The notes: generated from the sequence alone by a model not told the origin. 64,000 bases of DNA from Pectobacterium aquaticum (GCF_003382565.3 NZ_CP086253.1:1612001-1676000), one strand, 5' to 3'; positions 17,685-27,009 are shown, counted from the stretch's first letter. Program-made: numbers and translations.

Positions 17685-20389
17685 ACGCGCGCGTCTGTCG
17701 GACAACCTGCCCGTATTGTGGCGTCGGCTGTGGCGTGCTGGCAGAACACGATGAGCAAGGGGCGGTAAAGATCAGCGGGGATCCCGCACATCCGGCGAAT
17801 TTGGGTCGACTGTGCGTCAAAGGCTCTGCGCTGGGAGAAACGCTGGATTTGAAAGGCCGGCTCTTGTGGCCGCTCGTGGAAGGGCGTCGCGTTAGCTGGG
17901 AGCAGGCGCTCGATACGGTGGCCGAACGGCTGCTGGCGACCATGCAGAAACACGGCCCGCAGTCGGTGGCGTTTTATGGTTCAGGCCAACTGCTGACGGA
18001 AGATTACTACGTCGCTAACAAGCTGATGAAAGGCTTCATTGGCGTCGCCAATATGGATACCAACTCGCGGCTGTGTATGGCGTCTGCGGTGATTGGTTAC
18101 AAGCGTGGGCTGGGGGCGGACGCCGTTCCCTGTAATTATGAAGATATCGAGCTGGCGGATGTGGTGGTGCTGGTCGGTTCTAACACGGCTTGGGCGCATC
18201 CGGTGGTGTACCAGCGACTGGTGCAGGCGAAACAGCAGCGGCCACAGATGCAGGTGGTGGTGATCGATCCTCGACGTACCGCAACCTGCGACGTTGCCGA
18301 TTTGCATCTACCACTGCAACCCGGCAGCGATGCCGGGCTGTTCAACGGCCTACTGCATTGGATTGCGCAGGATTCGCGTATCGATCGCGCCGAATTGGCC
18401 GAGCGCTTTTCCGGCGTGGAAGAGGCATTACAGTCGGCGCAGACGTGGTCGGTGGCGCAGGTCGCGGACTGCTGTCGGTTAGATGAAGCCGATATCGAGT
18501 GTTTCTATCACCTGTTCGCTACCCGCGATAAAGTGGTCACGCTCTATTCGCAGGGCGTAAATCAATCGTCCTCGGGCAGTGATAAATGCAACGCCATCAT
18601 CAATGCCCATTTGCTGAGCGGCAAAATCGGTTTACCCGGTAGTGGCCCCTTTTCGATAACCGGACAGCCAAATGCGATGGGGGGGCGGGAAGTGGGCGGG
18701 TTAGCTAATCAGCTTGCCAGCCACATGGGGTTTACGCCACAGGACATCGAGCGCGTAGGGCGCTTCTGGCAGAGCGATAATGTGGCGACGCAGCCCGGTC
18801 TGAATGCGGTGGAACTGTTTCGCGCGGTTGAACGCGGCGATATTAAAGCGGTGTGGATCATGGGCACTAATCCGGTGGTGTCGATGCCGGATGCTGACCG
18901 GGTGAAACAGGCGCTGGAACGCTGCCCGCTGGTGATTGTCTCCGAAGTGATGCGCCACACCGATACCGCAGAAACCGCTGATATCTTACTGCCTGCGTTG
19001 GGCTGGGGAGAAAAAGACGGCACAGTAACCAATTCCGAACGCCGGGTGTCTCGTCAGCGAGCCTTTCTACCTGCTCCGGGGGAAGCCAAAGCTGACTGGT
19101 GGATGCTGAGTCAGGTGGCGCAGCGTATGGGATTTGCCGAGGCATTTGCTTATCAGCATCCGGCGGAGATTTTTCGTGAACATGCGGCGCTGTCTGGGTT
19201 TGAGAATAATGGCAGCCGCGCGTTTGATATCAGCGGGCTGGCGACGCTCAGCAATCAGCAGTGGCAGCAGTTGGAACCGATACAGTGGCCAGTGAATGCG
19301 GCATTCCCGAACGGACGCGCCCGACTGGGTGACGATGGCCGATTCTGGCATGCCGATGGTAAAGCGCGTCTGGTGAGCGTAACGCCGTCACTGCCGCAAA
19401 GCCCGTGGCGCGCGGCGTATCCGCTGATACTGAACACCGGACGTATTCGCGATCAGTGGCACACCATGACACGGACGGGCAAAGCGGCTCGGCTGATGCG
19501 TCATATCAGCGAACCCTACTGCGAACTGCATCCACAGGATGCGCAGACGCATGACATTCAGGCGGGCGATTTGGTGCGTCTGTCGTCGGTGCACGGCTGG
19601 ATGCTGGTGCGGGCACGACTCGATGCCGGACAGGCGCGCGGCAGCGTGTTTGTACCGATGCATTGGAATCAGCAGTTCAGCGCTCAGGCGCGGGCTGACA
19701 GTTTAGTTGCGCCGATTACCGATCCGTATTCCGGGCAGCCGGAAAGCAAACACAGCCGGGTGCGTATCCAACCTTGGCATACCGCCTGGCAGGCAACGCT
19801 GTTTTTTGCCGATGAACCCGTTCCAGCGCCATTAACCTTATCTGCCGAGCATGACGTTCTGCCGCCGCCTGCAACGTATTGGAGCAAGATTCCGCATGAA
19901 GGCGTGACGCAGTATCTGTTTGCCGACCGTGTGCCGGTAGACGACTGGCAGGCATGGCTGACTGAACATTATGGGTTGGAAAATATGCAGTGTCAGGTTG
20001 CGCAGGGCAACGGCATCTTTCACCTGATTGGCTGGCGCGATGGCCGTGTGGTGTTGGCCTGCTATGTGAGTGCACAGGCGCTGCGTATCGACAGCGATGC
20101 AGTGCGTCAGGCGTTTGCTACTCCACCGCAGCTCCCGCACGAACGCCACGCGTTACTGGCGGGTCAGGCACCGCAGGGGCAAGTGACACAGGGAGCCACG
20201 ATTTGCAGTTGCTATAGCGTTGGCGAAGCGATCATCGTCGGTGCGATTCGTAAGGGGTGTCACAGCGTGGCAGCGTTAGGTGGCACGCTGAAATGCGGCA
20301 CCAACTGCGGTTCCTGTATCCCCGAACTGAAGGCGTTATTGAGTCAGCATGTGCCGATAACGGTCAATGAATTGAAAAAAGCAGGTTGA
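17681..20389 (+). CDS. nasA: Assimilatory nitrate reductase catalytic subunit
   Basis: A 902-residue molybdopterin oxidoreductase that reduces nitrate to nitrite in the cytoplasm. The N-terminal 4Fe-4S motif begins TTCPYCGVGCGVL (C10, C13, C17). The molybdopterin guanine dinucleotide domains follow (FYGSGQLLTEDYYVANKLMK, SRLCMAS, MGTNPVVSMPDADRV), and then a molydopterin dinucleotide-binding region (NTGRIRDQWHTMTRTGKA). A C-terminal BFD 2Fe-2S domain (TICSCYSVGE ... KCGTNCGSC) is typical of the NADH-linked type. It overlaps the reductase stop as ATGA, so translation is coupled. Its electrons should come from the NasC part of the upstream fusion. Confidence 0.95.
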   Translation: MNARVCRTTCPYCGVGCGVLAEHDEQGAVKISGDPAHPANLGRLCVKGSALGETLDLKGRLLWPLVEGRRVSWEQALDTVAERLLATMQKHGPQSVAFYGSGQLLTEDYYVANKLMKGFIGVANMDTNSRLCMASAVIGYKRGLGADAVPCNYEDIELADVVVLVGSNTAWAHPVVYQRLVQAKQQRPQMQVVVIDPRRTATCDVADLHLPLQPGSDAGLFNGLLHWIAQDSRIDRAELAERFSGVEEALQSAQTWSVAQVADCCRLDEADIECFYHLFATRDKVVTLYSQGVNQSSSGSDKCNAIINAHLLSGKIGLPGSGPFSITGQPNAMGGREVGGLANQLASHMGFTPQDIERVGRFWQSDNVATQPGLNAVELFRAVERGDIKAVWIMGTNPVVSMPDADRVKQALERCPLVIVSEVMRHTDTAETADILLPALGWGEKDGTVTNSERRVSRQRAFLPAPGEAKADWWMLSQVAQRMGFAEAFAYQHPAEIFREHAALSGFENNGSRAFDISGLATLSNQQWQQLEPIQWPVNAAFPNGRARLGDDGRFWHADGKARLVSVTPSLPQSPWRAAYPLILNTGRIRDQWHTMTRTGKAARLMRHISEPYCELHPQDAQTHDIQAGDLVRLSSVHGWMLVRARLDAGQARGSVFVPMHWNQQFSAQARADSLVAPITDPYSGQPESKHSRVRIQPWHTAWQATLFFADEPVPAPLTLSAEHDVLPPPATYWSKIPHEGVTQYLFADRVPVDDWQAWLTEHYGLENMQCQVAQGNGIFHLIGWRDGRVVLACYVSAQALRIDSDAVRQAFATPPQLPHERHALLAGQAPQGQVTQGATICSCYSVGEAIIVGAIRKGCHSVAALGGTLKCGTNCGSCIPELKALLSQHVPITVNELKKAG

Positions 20390-20414
20390 GCGCCACGGCG
20401 TAATGAGGTGTGAC

Positions 20415-21248
20415 ATGATGACAACACAATCAATATTGGCGAAGGGCCAGCGGCGTCAGCCTGTACTCGGCGGTGAAATCTGGCTGGTAGGCGCGGGGCC
20501 GGGCGATGCAGAACTGCTGACGCTGAAGGCGCTGCGGGCAATCCAGCAGGCGGATGTGGTGGTCTACGATCGGCTGGTGTCGGCGGAGATTATGGATTTG
20601 GTGCCGGAGCAGGCGCTGTGTATCGATGTCGGCAAAACGCGCGGCTGCCACCGTTTGTCGCAGGAGAAAATCAATCAGCTGTTGGTTGAACTGGCGCAGG
20701 CTGGGCAGCGGGTGATTCGTCTCAAGGGCGGCGATCCCTTTATTTTTGGGCGCGGCGGCGAGGAGATGGATTATGCCCAGCAGGCTGGGATTGTCTGTCA
20801 TGTGGTGCCTGGTATTACTGCCGCGACAGGCTGTGCGGCGGCGGTGGGGCTACCGCTGACGCACCGGGCCTGTGCGCAGTCGGTACGCTTCGTGACCGGC
20901 CATTCGCGCGATGGTGAACCGCAATTGGACTGGCCGACGCTGGCGGACAGCCAGCAAACGCTGGTGTTCTATATGGGGCTGAGCCACAGCAGTCGACTGT
21001 GCCAGCGCCTGATCGAACATGGTCTGTCCGCGCAGACGCCCGTCGCGATTATTGAACGCGGCACCCAGCCGGATCAGCGGCTATTGACCGCGACGCTGGC
21101 AACTTTACCGGCACTGTTGGCACGCTATCAGCCACAGTCGCCGAGCCTGCTGGTGGTCGGTGACGTCGTTCGCTTCTGCCGTCATCCTGCGCTGCATGTT
21201 GATGCAGCCCCTGCACCTTTGATGATGGAAAAACATGAAGCCGCCTGA
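20415..21248 (+). CDS. cobA: Uroporphyrinogen-III C-methyltransferase
   Basis: A 277-residue SAM-dependent SUMT that makes precorrin-2, the first step to siroheme. Motifs are WLVGAGPGDAELLTLKALRA, DVVVYDRLVS, VIRLKGGDPFIFGRGGEE and VVPGITAATGCAAAVGLPLT. It is a single-function version of the C-terminal half of CysG. Placement after nasA makes sense because nitrite reductase needs siroheme. A start at 20403 is also open, but AGGTG at 20406-20410 suits ATG 20415 or 20418. Probably the last gene of the nas operon; a hairpin follows at 21274. Confidence 0.94.
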   Translation: MMTTQSILAKGQRRQPVLGGEIWLVGAGPGDAELLTLKALRAIQQADVVVYDRLVSAEIMDLVPEQALCIDVGKTRGCHRLSQEKINQLLVELAQAGQRVIRLKGGDPFIFGRGGEEMDYAQQAGIVCHVVPGITAATGCAAAVGLPLTHRACAQSVRFVTGHSRDGEPQLDWPTLADSQQTLVFYMGLSHSSRLCQRLIEHGLSAQTPVAIIERGTQPDQRLLTATLATLPALLARYQPQSPSLLVVGDVVRFCRHPALHVDAAPAPLMMEKHEAA

Positions 21249-21273
21249 CGGCAACGGCTCCTTGCCTACAGCC

Positions 21274-21310
21274 AGCGCTTCGAAATAAATCGGTTTTTCT
21301 TCGAGGCGCT
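21274..21310 (+). terminator. Hairpin ending the nas-cobA operon
   Basis: AGCGCTTCGAA (21274-21284) pairs with TTCGAGGCGCT (21300-21310) with one G-U pair, 26 bases after the cobA stop. T-rich DNA follows, but no clean U-tract. Confidence 0.55.
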
Positions 21311-21403
21311 TTCCACTTTCTCCGCTGTCTTCTGTTTTGTTATCGCATCCCCGTTACCCTCCCTACTGAATTTTTAGTCATGGTCTACAGGGAAGGGGAC
21401 GAG

Positions 21404-22348
21404 ATGCCATCGCATGATGCGATCTTTAAACAGTTTCTCAGCGATATCGCGGTCGCACGGGATTTTCTGACTATTCATCTGCCGGATGAAATCCGTGCAC
21501 GGTGTGATTTCAGCACGCTGCAATTGGAATCCGCGTCGTTTATTGATGAAAAGCTGCGCGCGCGGATATCGGACGTGCTGTACTCGCTACGTACCACCGC
21601 AGGCAAAGGGTATATTTACTGTGTGATTGAACACCAAAGCCGCCCGGAAAAGCAGATGGCTTTCCGGCTGCTGCGCTATTGTCTGGCTGCCATGCAGCAG
21701 CATCTGGATCAGGGACACGATCGCTTACCGCTGGTGGTGCCGCTGCTGTTTTACCATGGCAGAGCGCGTCCTTATCCTTACAGCCTCCGCTGGCTGGACA
21801 GTTTTGCCGATCCTGTACTGGCAAAAGCGCTGTATGAACAGCCTTTCCCGTTGGTGGATTTAACTGTCATGCCAGACGATGAAATCCGCACGCACCGACG
21901 GATGGCGTTACTGGAACTGGTACAGAAGCATATTCGTACCCGTGATATGCTGGAGTTGGCGCGGGAGATTGGGTTACTATTTGAACGCTGGTCGGTGCCG
22001 CTGACGCAGCGTCGGGCGCTGTTATTTTATATTGCACAAGCGGGAAACACATCCAAGCCCGCAGATTTCATTGACGCACTGGCTGCACCGCTATCAACCG
22101 GTCAGGAGGACATTATGACGATCGCCGAACAATTGAAAAAAATGGGATTCGAGGAAGGCATCCAACGCGGTATTCAGCAAGGATTGGAGCAGGGCATTGA
22201 ACAAGGGATGAAAAACAGTGCCAGACAGATTGCCCGAGAGTTGCTGTTAACGGGTATGGATAAGGAAAAAGTGCGGCAAATTACCCGAATTGAAAACGAA
22301 GAACTGGAGCAGTTGGTCACGGCTATCCTGCATGACACACAGCATTGA
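21404..22348 (+). CDS. Rpn family recombination-promoting nuclease / PD-(D/E)XK transposase-like protein
   Basis: A 314-residue member of the RpnA-E (YhgA-like) family. These proteins carry a PD-(D/E)XK nuclease domain; E. coli RpnA raises RecA-independent recombination. Family features are the start SHDAIFKQFLSDIAVARDFL, the SFIDEKLRARISDVLYSLRT segment and YCVIEHQSRPEKQMAFRLLR (the E and Q of the nuclease motif), then LLFYHGRARPYP. The C-terminal tail is a GxxxG-rich helix (GIQRGIQQGLEQGIEQGMKN) usual for the family. ATG 21404 has a GGAAGGGGA site. Function in this strain is not known. Confidence 0.85.
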   Translation: MPSHDAIFKQFLSDIAVARDFLTIHLPDEIRARCDFSTLQLESASFIDEKLRARISDVLYSLRTTAGKGYIYCVIEHQSRPEKQMAFRLLRYCLAAMQQHLDQGHDRLPLVVPLLFYHGRARPYPYSLRWLDSFADPVLAKALYEQPFPLVDLTVMPDDEIRTHRRMALLELVQKHIRTRDMLELAREIGLLFERWSVPLTQRRALLFYIAQAGNTSKPADFIDALAAPLSTGQEDIMTIAEQLKKMGFEEGIQRGIQQGLEQGIEQGMKNSARQIARELLLTGMDKEKVRQITRIENEELEQLVTAILHDTQH

Positions 22349-22363
22349 TACCGCACTAAAAAC

Positions 22364-22411
22364 TGAGCGTTGCTGATGCCCTTACGAGGAAGGTCAGTCA
22401 GGCAACGCTCA
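22364..22411. terminator. Bidirectional terminator between rpn and yehS
   Basis: TGAGCGTTGC (22364-22373) and GCAACGCTCA (22402-22411) are a perfect 10-base inverted repeat lying between the two convergent stop codons. Confidence 0.6.
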
Positions 22412-22432
22412 CGTATTTTGTTAACGGCGCTT

Positions 22433-22897
22433 TTAGCCTTTGCGTACTCGTGCCGTCAGCCCTTTCAGGAAGTAGCGGATCACCTGATCGCCGCAGGTGC
22501 GATAGTTTTTATGATCGGGCGCGCGCATCATCGCGGTGACTTCCGGTACTGAAATGCGAAAATTTTGTGCCTGCAGGATCGCCTGAATATCATCCGTTTT
22601 TAGTGAAAACGCGACACGCAGCTTTTTCAAAATAATATTGTTGGTCATCTTGCGCTCAAACTGCGGCGCAGGCTGGTTTTCATCTTGACCGCGTTTTTGC
22701 AGAATCAACCCATTCAGGAAATAACTCATCACGATGTCCGGGCAAGGCTGATAGCCTTCCTCCCCCTCTTTTTTGACGTAGCTCGCCAACTGCTGTGGGG
22801 GGACGATCATCTCCACCAGCGCCAGGATCTTCAGCAGGTGGTCATTATTGAAATTCAGCATATAGCGCACGCTGCGCAGGACATCGTTGTTCATCAT
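22433..22897 (-). CDS. yehS: DUF1456 family protein YehS
   Basis: A 154-residue protein matching E. coli YehS, made of two DUF1456 repeats. Conserved parts include NNDVLRSVRYMLNFNNDHLL, CPDIVMSYFLNGLILQKRG, NIILKKLRVAFSLKTDDI and VTAMMRAPDHKNYR. Its biochemical role is unknown. The frame stays open far upstream (to 23227), but that extension has no family similarity and overlaps the ArsR gene region; ATG 22897 aligns with the E. coli start. Confidence 0.92.
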   Translation of the reverse strand: MMNNDVLRSVRYMLNFNNDHLLKILALVEMIVPPQQLASYVKKEGEEGYQPCPDIVMSYFLNGLILQKRGQDENQPAPQFERKMTNNIILKKLRVAFSLKTDDIQAILQAQNFRISVPEVTAMMRAPDHKNYRTCGDQVIRYFLKGLTARVRKG

Positions 22898-23051
22898 TAC
22901 TGAGGGGTTCTCGCCGTTCGTCTTGGTACAAAACGCACAGTATAAAGGGAACGGCGGAGAAATGCAGAAACGATCGTGGAATGAGTGAAACGGTTTTGAT
23001 AGCGGTTCACTATGTGGATTTAGTCGTGCTATCTCTACGCCCTTCGTAACT

Positions 23052-23357
23052 TTACTCGGCAGGTTGAGACAAAATGGCGTCGAGCAGGCCGGGAAAGCGC
23101 TGTTGCATGTCGCTGTGGCGCAGTCGGTTGATGTGCGTGGTGCCGATGTTGGTGGTATGCAGCAGGCCCGAGTCACGCAAGACGCGAAAATGGTGCGACA
23201 CGCTGGATTTTGGGCGACCGCCGTCAAGTTCGCTGCATGTTGCCTCGCCCTGCATAGCCAGACGGCGGACGATTTCCAAGCGCAGGGGATCGCTTAAGGC
23301 GTACAGGACGCGCTCAAGGGTAAACTCATCGGGGGTAGGGTGCTTAAAAGGTCTCAT
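23052..23357 (-). CDS. ArsR-family transcriptional repressor
   Basis: A 101-residue winged-helix protein. The domain begins VLYALSDPLRLEIVRRLAMQ and the recognition helix region reads GGRPKSSVSHHFRVLRDSGL, both classic for ArsR. The metal-binding ELCV box is replaced by ATCSEL, which has one Cys; so it may sense something other than a metal, such as an electrophile. It is divergent from the xenA gene 87 bases away, with palindromic and repeated sites between, and probably represses both. Confidence 0.88.
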   Translation of the reverse strand: MRPFKHPTPDEFTLERVLYALSDPLRLEIVRRLAMQGEATCSELDGGRPKSSVSHHFRVLRDSGLLHTTNIGTTHINRLRHSDMQQRFPGLLDAILSQPAE

Positions 23358-23391
23358 GGGCGAATTATAGCGTCAGGGTTGTCTAAAATCC

Positions 23392-23419
23392 ATTATTCGA
23401 ATAATATCGAAATATCGAA
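23392..23419. promoter_or_regulatory. Operator between arsR and xenA
   Basis: A perfect 14-base palindrome, ATTATTCGAATAAT (23392-23405), is joined to two exact tandem copies of ATATCGAA (23404-23411 and 23412-23419). The block lies midway between the divergent start codons and is the likely binding site of the ArsR protein. Confidence 0.6.
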
Positions 23420-23444
23420 TTAACCAAACAAGGTAGGAAATGTT

Positions 23445-24533
23445 ATGTCCGCACTGTTTCAACCCTTCAAGCTGAAAGATATTACGTTACGCAACCGAAT
23501 TGCTGTTCCACCGATGTGTACCTATTCCGCGAATGATGGCCTGATCAACGAGTGGCATCAGGTGCATTATGCCTCACTGGCGCGCGGCGGTGCCGGGTTG
23601 GTTATCGTGGAAGCGACGGCTGTCGCACCCGAAGGCCGCATCACGCCGCACTGCACGGGTATCTGGAACGATGAGCAGGCGCAGGCGTTTGCCAAGGTCG
23701 CTAAATCCATTAAGGATGCAGGCTCCGTACCGGGAATTCAGATTGCGCATGCTGGACGCAAAGCCAGCGCGAATATTCCTTGGGAAGGCGACGATCATAT
23801 TCCTGCTGGCGACTCACGCGGTTGGCAGACCATTGCCCCTTCCGCAGAAGCTTTCGGCGCGAACCTGTCCAAACAACCGCAGGAAATGACGCTGGAAGAT
23901 ATCGCCCGCGTTCGTGATGATTTTGTCGCTGCGGCTCGCCGTGCACTAGAAGCCGGTTTTGAATGGCTGGAGCTGCACTTTGCTCACGGCTATCTGGCAC
24001 AGAGCTTCTTCTCCGCTCATTCCAACAAGCGTAACGATCAGTACGGCGGCAGTTTTGACAACCGCAGCCGTTTTCTGCTGGAAACGCTGGCTGCCGTTCG
24101 TGATGTGTGGCCACAACACCTGCCGCTGACCGCCCGTTTCGGCGTGATTGAATTTGACGGTCGTGATGAAGAAACCTTGCAGGAATCCATTGAGCTGACG
24201 CGTCGCTTTAAAGCCGCAGGGCTGGATATGCTGAGCGTCAGCATTGGTTTTTCTACGCCGGAAGCGAATGTTCCGTGGGCTCCTGCCTTTATGGGGCCGA
24301 TTGCTAAACAGGTACGCGAGCGGGCCGATCTTCCTGTCTCTTCCGCCTGGGGCTTCGGCACGCCGGAACTGGCTGAACAGGCTGTCGCATCGGGTCAGTT
24401 GGATCTGGTGATGGTGGGTAAAGCGCATCTGGCGAACCCGCACTGGAGCTATCAGGCCGCCCGCGAGCTGGGCATCGAACGCGCCTCGTGGACGCTGCCA
24501 GCACCTTACGCCCACTGGCTGGAGCGTTATTAA
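23445..24533 (+). CDS. xenA: NADH:flavin oxidoreductase, xenobiotic reductase A type (old yellow enzyme)
   Basis: A 362-residue FMN enzyme of the YqjM/XenA class of ene-reductases, very similar throughout to Pseudomonas putida XenA (same length class and the same ending PAPYAHWLERY). These enzymes reduce activated C=C bonds, nitro compounds and nitrate esters with NADPH. Cys25, which tunes the flavin in this class, is in VPPMCTYS; the substrate-binding histidines are in LELHFAHGYL. RBS GGTAGGAAATGTT precedes the ATG. Likely repressed by the divergent ArsR protein and induced by an electrophilic compound. Confidence 0.9.
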   Translation: MSALFQPFKLKDITLRNRIAVPPMCTYSANDGLINEWHQVHYASLARGGAGLVIVEATAVAPEGRITPHCTGIWNDEQAQAFAKVAKSIKDAGSVPGIQIAHAGRKASANIPWEGDDHIPAGDSRGWQTIAPSAEAFGANLSKQPQEMTLEDIARVRDDFVAAARRALEAGFEWLELHFAHGYLAQSFFSAHSNKRNDQYGGSFDNRSRFLLETLAAVRDVWPQHLPLTARFGVIEFDGRDEETLQESIELTRRFKAAGLDMLSVSIGFSTPEANVPWAPAFMGPIAKQVRERADLPVSSAWGFGTPELAEQAVASGQLDLVMVGKAHLANPHWSYQAARELGIERASWTLPAPYAHWLERY

Positions 24534-24840
24534 TCCCTGATAAATATCTTTGTGAAAGTTAGATGCATTTCAACACAAGGAACAGTAGGTTTCGTGCGTG
24601 ATAAGCCGCGGAGTTTCTCTATGGCATTGATGCCACGCCCGACTTAGGGCGCCCAATCGCCGGCGCCCTAAGAACCCAGGCTTTTGGCGGGAATTATGCC
24701 GCTAACGCGGTTCCTTCGGTGCCCATGCCCGCCTTTCCGAACCATCAGTGGTGCGCTCCAGATGTATTAGATCGGAGCTGACACCTTCGTTGCTCTGAAT
24801 CATTCCTAATCCGACAGACTGCTTTTTGCACGGTACGGGG
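24534..24840. other. Non-coding region with hairpins, possible intergenic repeat
   Basis: No credible gene. CTTAGGGCGCC (24643-24653) and GGCGCCCTAAG (24662-24672) form an 11-base stem; GGCGGG (24686-24691) and CCCGCC (24728-24733) form a wider one. The opening phrase GGTTTCGTGCGT is shared with the nasR-nasF gap near 9923, so both may carry pieces of a dispersed repeat. Confidence 0.4.
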
Positions 24841-24867
24841 CATAGCAATAATTTTGCTATGGTTTTT
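24841..24867 (+). terminator. Hairpin terminator between xenA and the sensor kinase gene
   Basis: CATAGCAA (24841-24848) and TTGCTATG (24854-24861) form a perfect stem with a 5-base loop, followed by GTTTTT on the plus strand. It is about 300 bases after xenA, facing the convergent kinase gene. Confidence 0.55.
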
Positions 24868-24901
24868 AATTATTGGCCATTGCCGACGGTACGCCGTTCT
24901 G

Positions 24902-26170
24902 TCACGCCGGACATGGCAGAGTCATGATGATGATAAGCCCGCTGTCATCGCTGCGTTCAGCGTGGTTTTCTGTATGATTTTCCGCATAAGGTCCTGTGTC
25001 ACTTTTTGCATAACTTTCCGCATAAATAGTGCCGCCATGTGCGGTGATAATGGCCGACGCGATGGAGAGTCCCAGCCCGCTACCGCCGGAGTGCCTTCCG
25101 CGTGAATGCTCGGCGCGCCAGAAGCGGTCGAAAAGCAGGGGCAATGATTCTGGCTCAATGCCCGGCCCGCGATCGGCAACGGTAATCTGCCAGCACGGTG
25201 CGCTTTCTCGTACCGCTATTTCGCGCACCTCAATCGCCAAATAGCGGCCGTCGCTGGCGTAGCTTAAGGCATTCTCGATCAGGATAGAGAACACCTGTCC
25301 CAATCTCTCGCGGTCGGCAATACAAAAGTCACTCTGTTCGATATCAACATGTATCTGAAACCCAGCTTGCTCTAACTGAGGCCGATACCACGTCAGCCGT
25401 TCCGTGATCAGTTCGTCGAAGTAGAAAGGCGTGTGCACCAGTGGCAGTTGTCCGGCTCTGGCCAGTGACAGGACGTGTAGATCCTGAATCACGTGATTGA
25501 GCTGTTCGAGCTGTTTAATGACCATTGCCAACTGTGCTTTATCCTGCGGGAAGACGTCATCCATCATGCCCTGAACACGGCCCATCGCCGCATTTAACGG
25601 TGTACGCAGTTCATGGGCTAACGCCGCGCTGGATTCGCGCAGTTCTCGCTCGTAGCGCTCCAACTGTGCGGTCATGTTGTTAAAGTCGTCCGCCAGCGTA
25701 ATTAACTCCATCGGTGCCTGCTCAACGCGCTGTGTGCGGGTATCGAATTTTCCCTGTGCGACGTCGCGCGCGGCGTTGGCGATATTGGAAAATTGCTGTG
25801 ATAGCGGGCGCGCTCGCCATAGCACCACAACCACCATGGTGGGTAAAGCGATAAGCACCATAATCGCGAGCACCAGCCAGTCGCTGCTGGCAATATTAGG
25901 GGCGAAGACTTCTGGGCCATAGAACTGATTGATAATCTCTTGGTAGCGAGGGTTACCGTAATCTTTTTGTGCAGTGAATTGCTGAAATTCCGTGCGTACT
26001 GCGTCCGGCATGTGTTGTTCAATATAGATGCTGTAGATGGCAAAGCGCAGCCACATTAGACCCGCGATGGTGATCACGGCGGCGAGCAGCAGAGAAATGA
26101 TGCGAAAGCACAGCCAGCGCCACAGCGACATGTTTTCTGACAGAAAGAGCGACTTTTTCATCATACTCAC
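24902..26170 (-). CDS. Two-component sensor histidine kinase (AdeS-like)
   Basis: A 422-residue inner-membrane kinase with membrane segments near residues 24-46 and 99-118 around a periplasmic sensor of about 50 residues, then HAMP, HisKA with the phosphorylated His186 (LAHELRTPLNAAMG) and a HATPase domain (ENALSYA, DRGPGIEPE, GGSGLGLSIASAII). The start overlaps the regulator stop by 4 bases, so they are co-translated. Near the C-terminus the normal HGGTIYAE ... DSGLIIIMTLP ending is interrupted by about 20 residues rich in repeated YAE/AENH units. Location beside an RND pump and similarity of the regulator to AdeR suggest control of efflux. Confidence 0.9.
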   Translation of the reverse strand: MSMMKKSLFLSENMSLWRWLCFRIISLLLAAVITIAGLMWLRFAIYSIYIEQHMPDAVRTEFQQFTAQKDYGNPRYQEIINQFYGPEVFAPNIASSDWLVLAIMVLIALPTMVVVVLWRARPLSQQFSNIANAARDVAQGKFDTRTQRVEQAPMELITLADDFNNMTAQLERYERELRESSAALAHELRTPLNAAMGRVQGMMDDVFPQDKAQLAMVIKQLEQLNHVIQDLHVLSLARAGQLPLVHTPFYFDELITERLTWYRPQLEQAGFQIHVDIEQSDFCIADRERLGQVFSILIENALSYASDGRYLAIEVREIAVRESAPCWQITVADRGPGIEPESLPLLFDRFWRAEHSRGRHSGGSGLGLSIASAIITAHGGTIYAESYAKSDTGPYAENHTENHAERSDDSGLIIIMTLPCPA

Positions 26171-26856
26171 CGGAATCGATAGCCGACGGAGCGGACGGTG
26201 ACGAGCACATTGACGATGTTGTACTGATTGAGTTTTTTTCTCAGGTTGTGGACGTGGGTATCCACCACGCGTTCCAGCGCATCGCTTTCTGGCAGACAGG
26301 CTTCGAGTAATTCTCCCCGAGTGAAGGCGCGGTTCGGCGTTTTGAGCAGCGTCACCAGAATATTGAACTCGGTTGGCGTCAGGTCGAGAAAGACGGAGTC
26401 TGATGGCGATACCGCAATGCTGGCCGTCACGGAGGTCGGATCAACCGAGAGATTTTCGAATGTCAGGATGGCATCTTCCCGGATGGCGTAACCGGTTCGT
26501 CGCAACACGGCCTGCACCCGCGCCATCACCTCCTGCGGGTTATAAGGCTTGACGACATAATCATCCGCGCCGTAACGCAGCGCGCCAATTCTTTCCGGGT
26601 CGTCACCGATGGCGGTGACCATAATCACCGGAATATTGCTGCGTTGTCGCAGGGCGGACAGCACCTCGGAACCGTTCATCTTCGGCAGCATCACATCCAG
26701 CAGAATCAAATCGGGTTTACTGGTCAGCGCCATGTGCAGGCCTCGTTGTCCATCAGACGCGATAGACACCTGATAGCCATCACGCCGCAGATAAGCCTCG
26801 AGCACGCTGGCTGCATCCATGTCGTCTTCAATAATCAATACCCGTTTTTCCGCCAT
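26167..26856 (-). CDS. OmpR-family response regulator (AdeR-like)
   Basis: A 229-residue regulator. The receiver has acidic E10, D11 and D12, phosphoacceptor D54 (LILLDVMLPKMNG), and the switch residues around VMVTAIG and DDYVVKPYNPQEVMARVQAV. The C-terminal winged helix includes LTPTEFNILVTLLKTPNRAF and SDALERVVDTHVHNLRKKL, the latter strongly like Acinetobacter AdeR. It heads the regulator-kinase operon and is divergent from the mipA-like gene and RND genes, which it probably controls. Confidence 0.9.
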   Translation of the reverse strand: MAEKRVLIIEDDMDAASVLEAYLRRDGYQVSIASDGQRGLHMALTSKPDLILLDVMLPKMNGSEVLSALRQRSNIPVIMVTAIGDDPERIGALRYGADDYVVKPYNPQEVMARVQAVLRRTGYAIREDAILTFENLSVDPTSVTASIAVSPSDSVFLDLTPTEFNILVTLLKTPNRAFTRGELLEACLPESDALERVVDTHVHNLRKKLNQYNIVNVLVTVRSVGYRFR

Positions 26857-27009
26857 CGCGAACCTCTTGATGAAATCTTAAAAAACCACACAGCGTTTCT
26901 TGACTATGCATCAGCATAATTCGCCACGGTGCTGAAAAGCCAACACCAATCACGCTGCGCCTGTCGGGAAACGTCACGGTGCAAGATTACCGCGTAAAAG
27001 AGGGGATGT

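Noticed and set aside
22898..23227. Long upstream extension of yehS
   Set aside because: No similarity to DUF1456 and it overlaps arsR coding sequence; the start at 22897 matches E. coli YehS.
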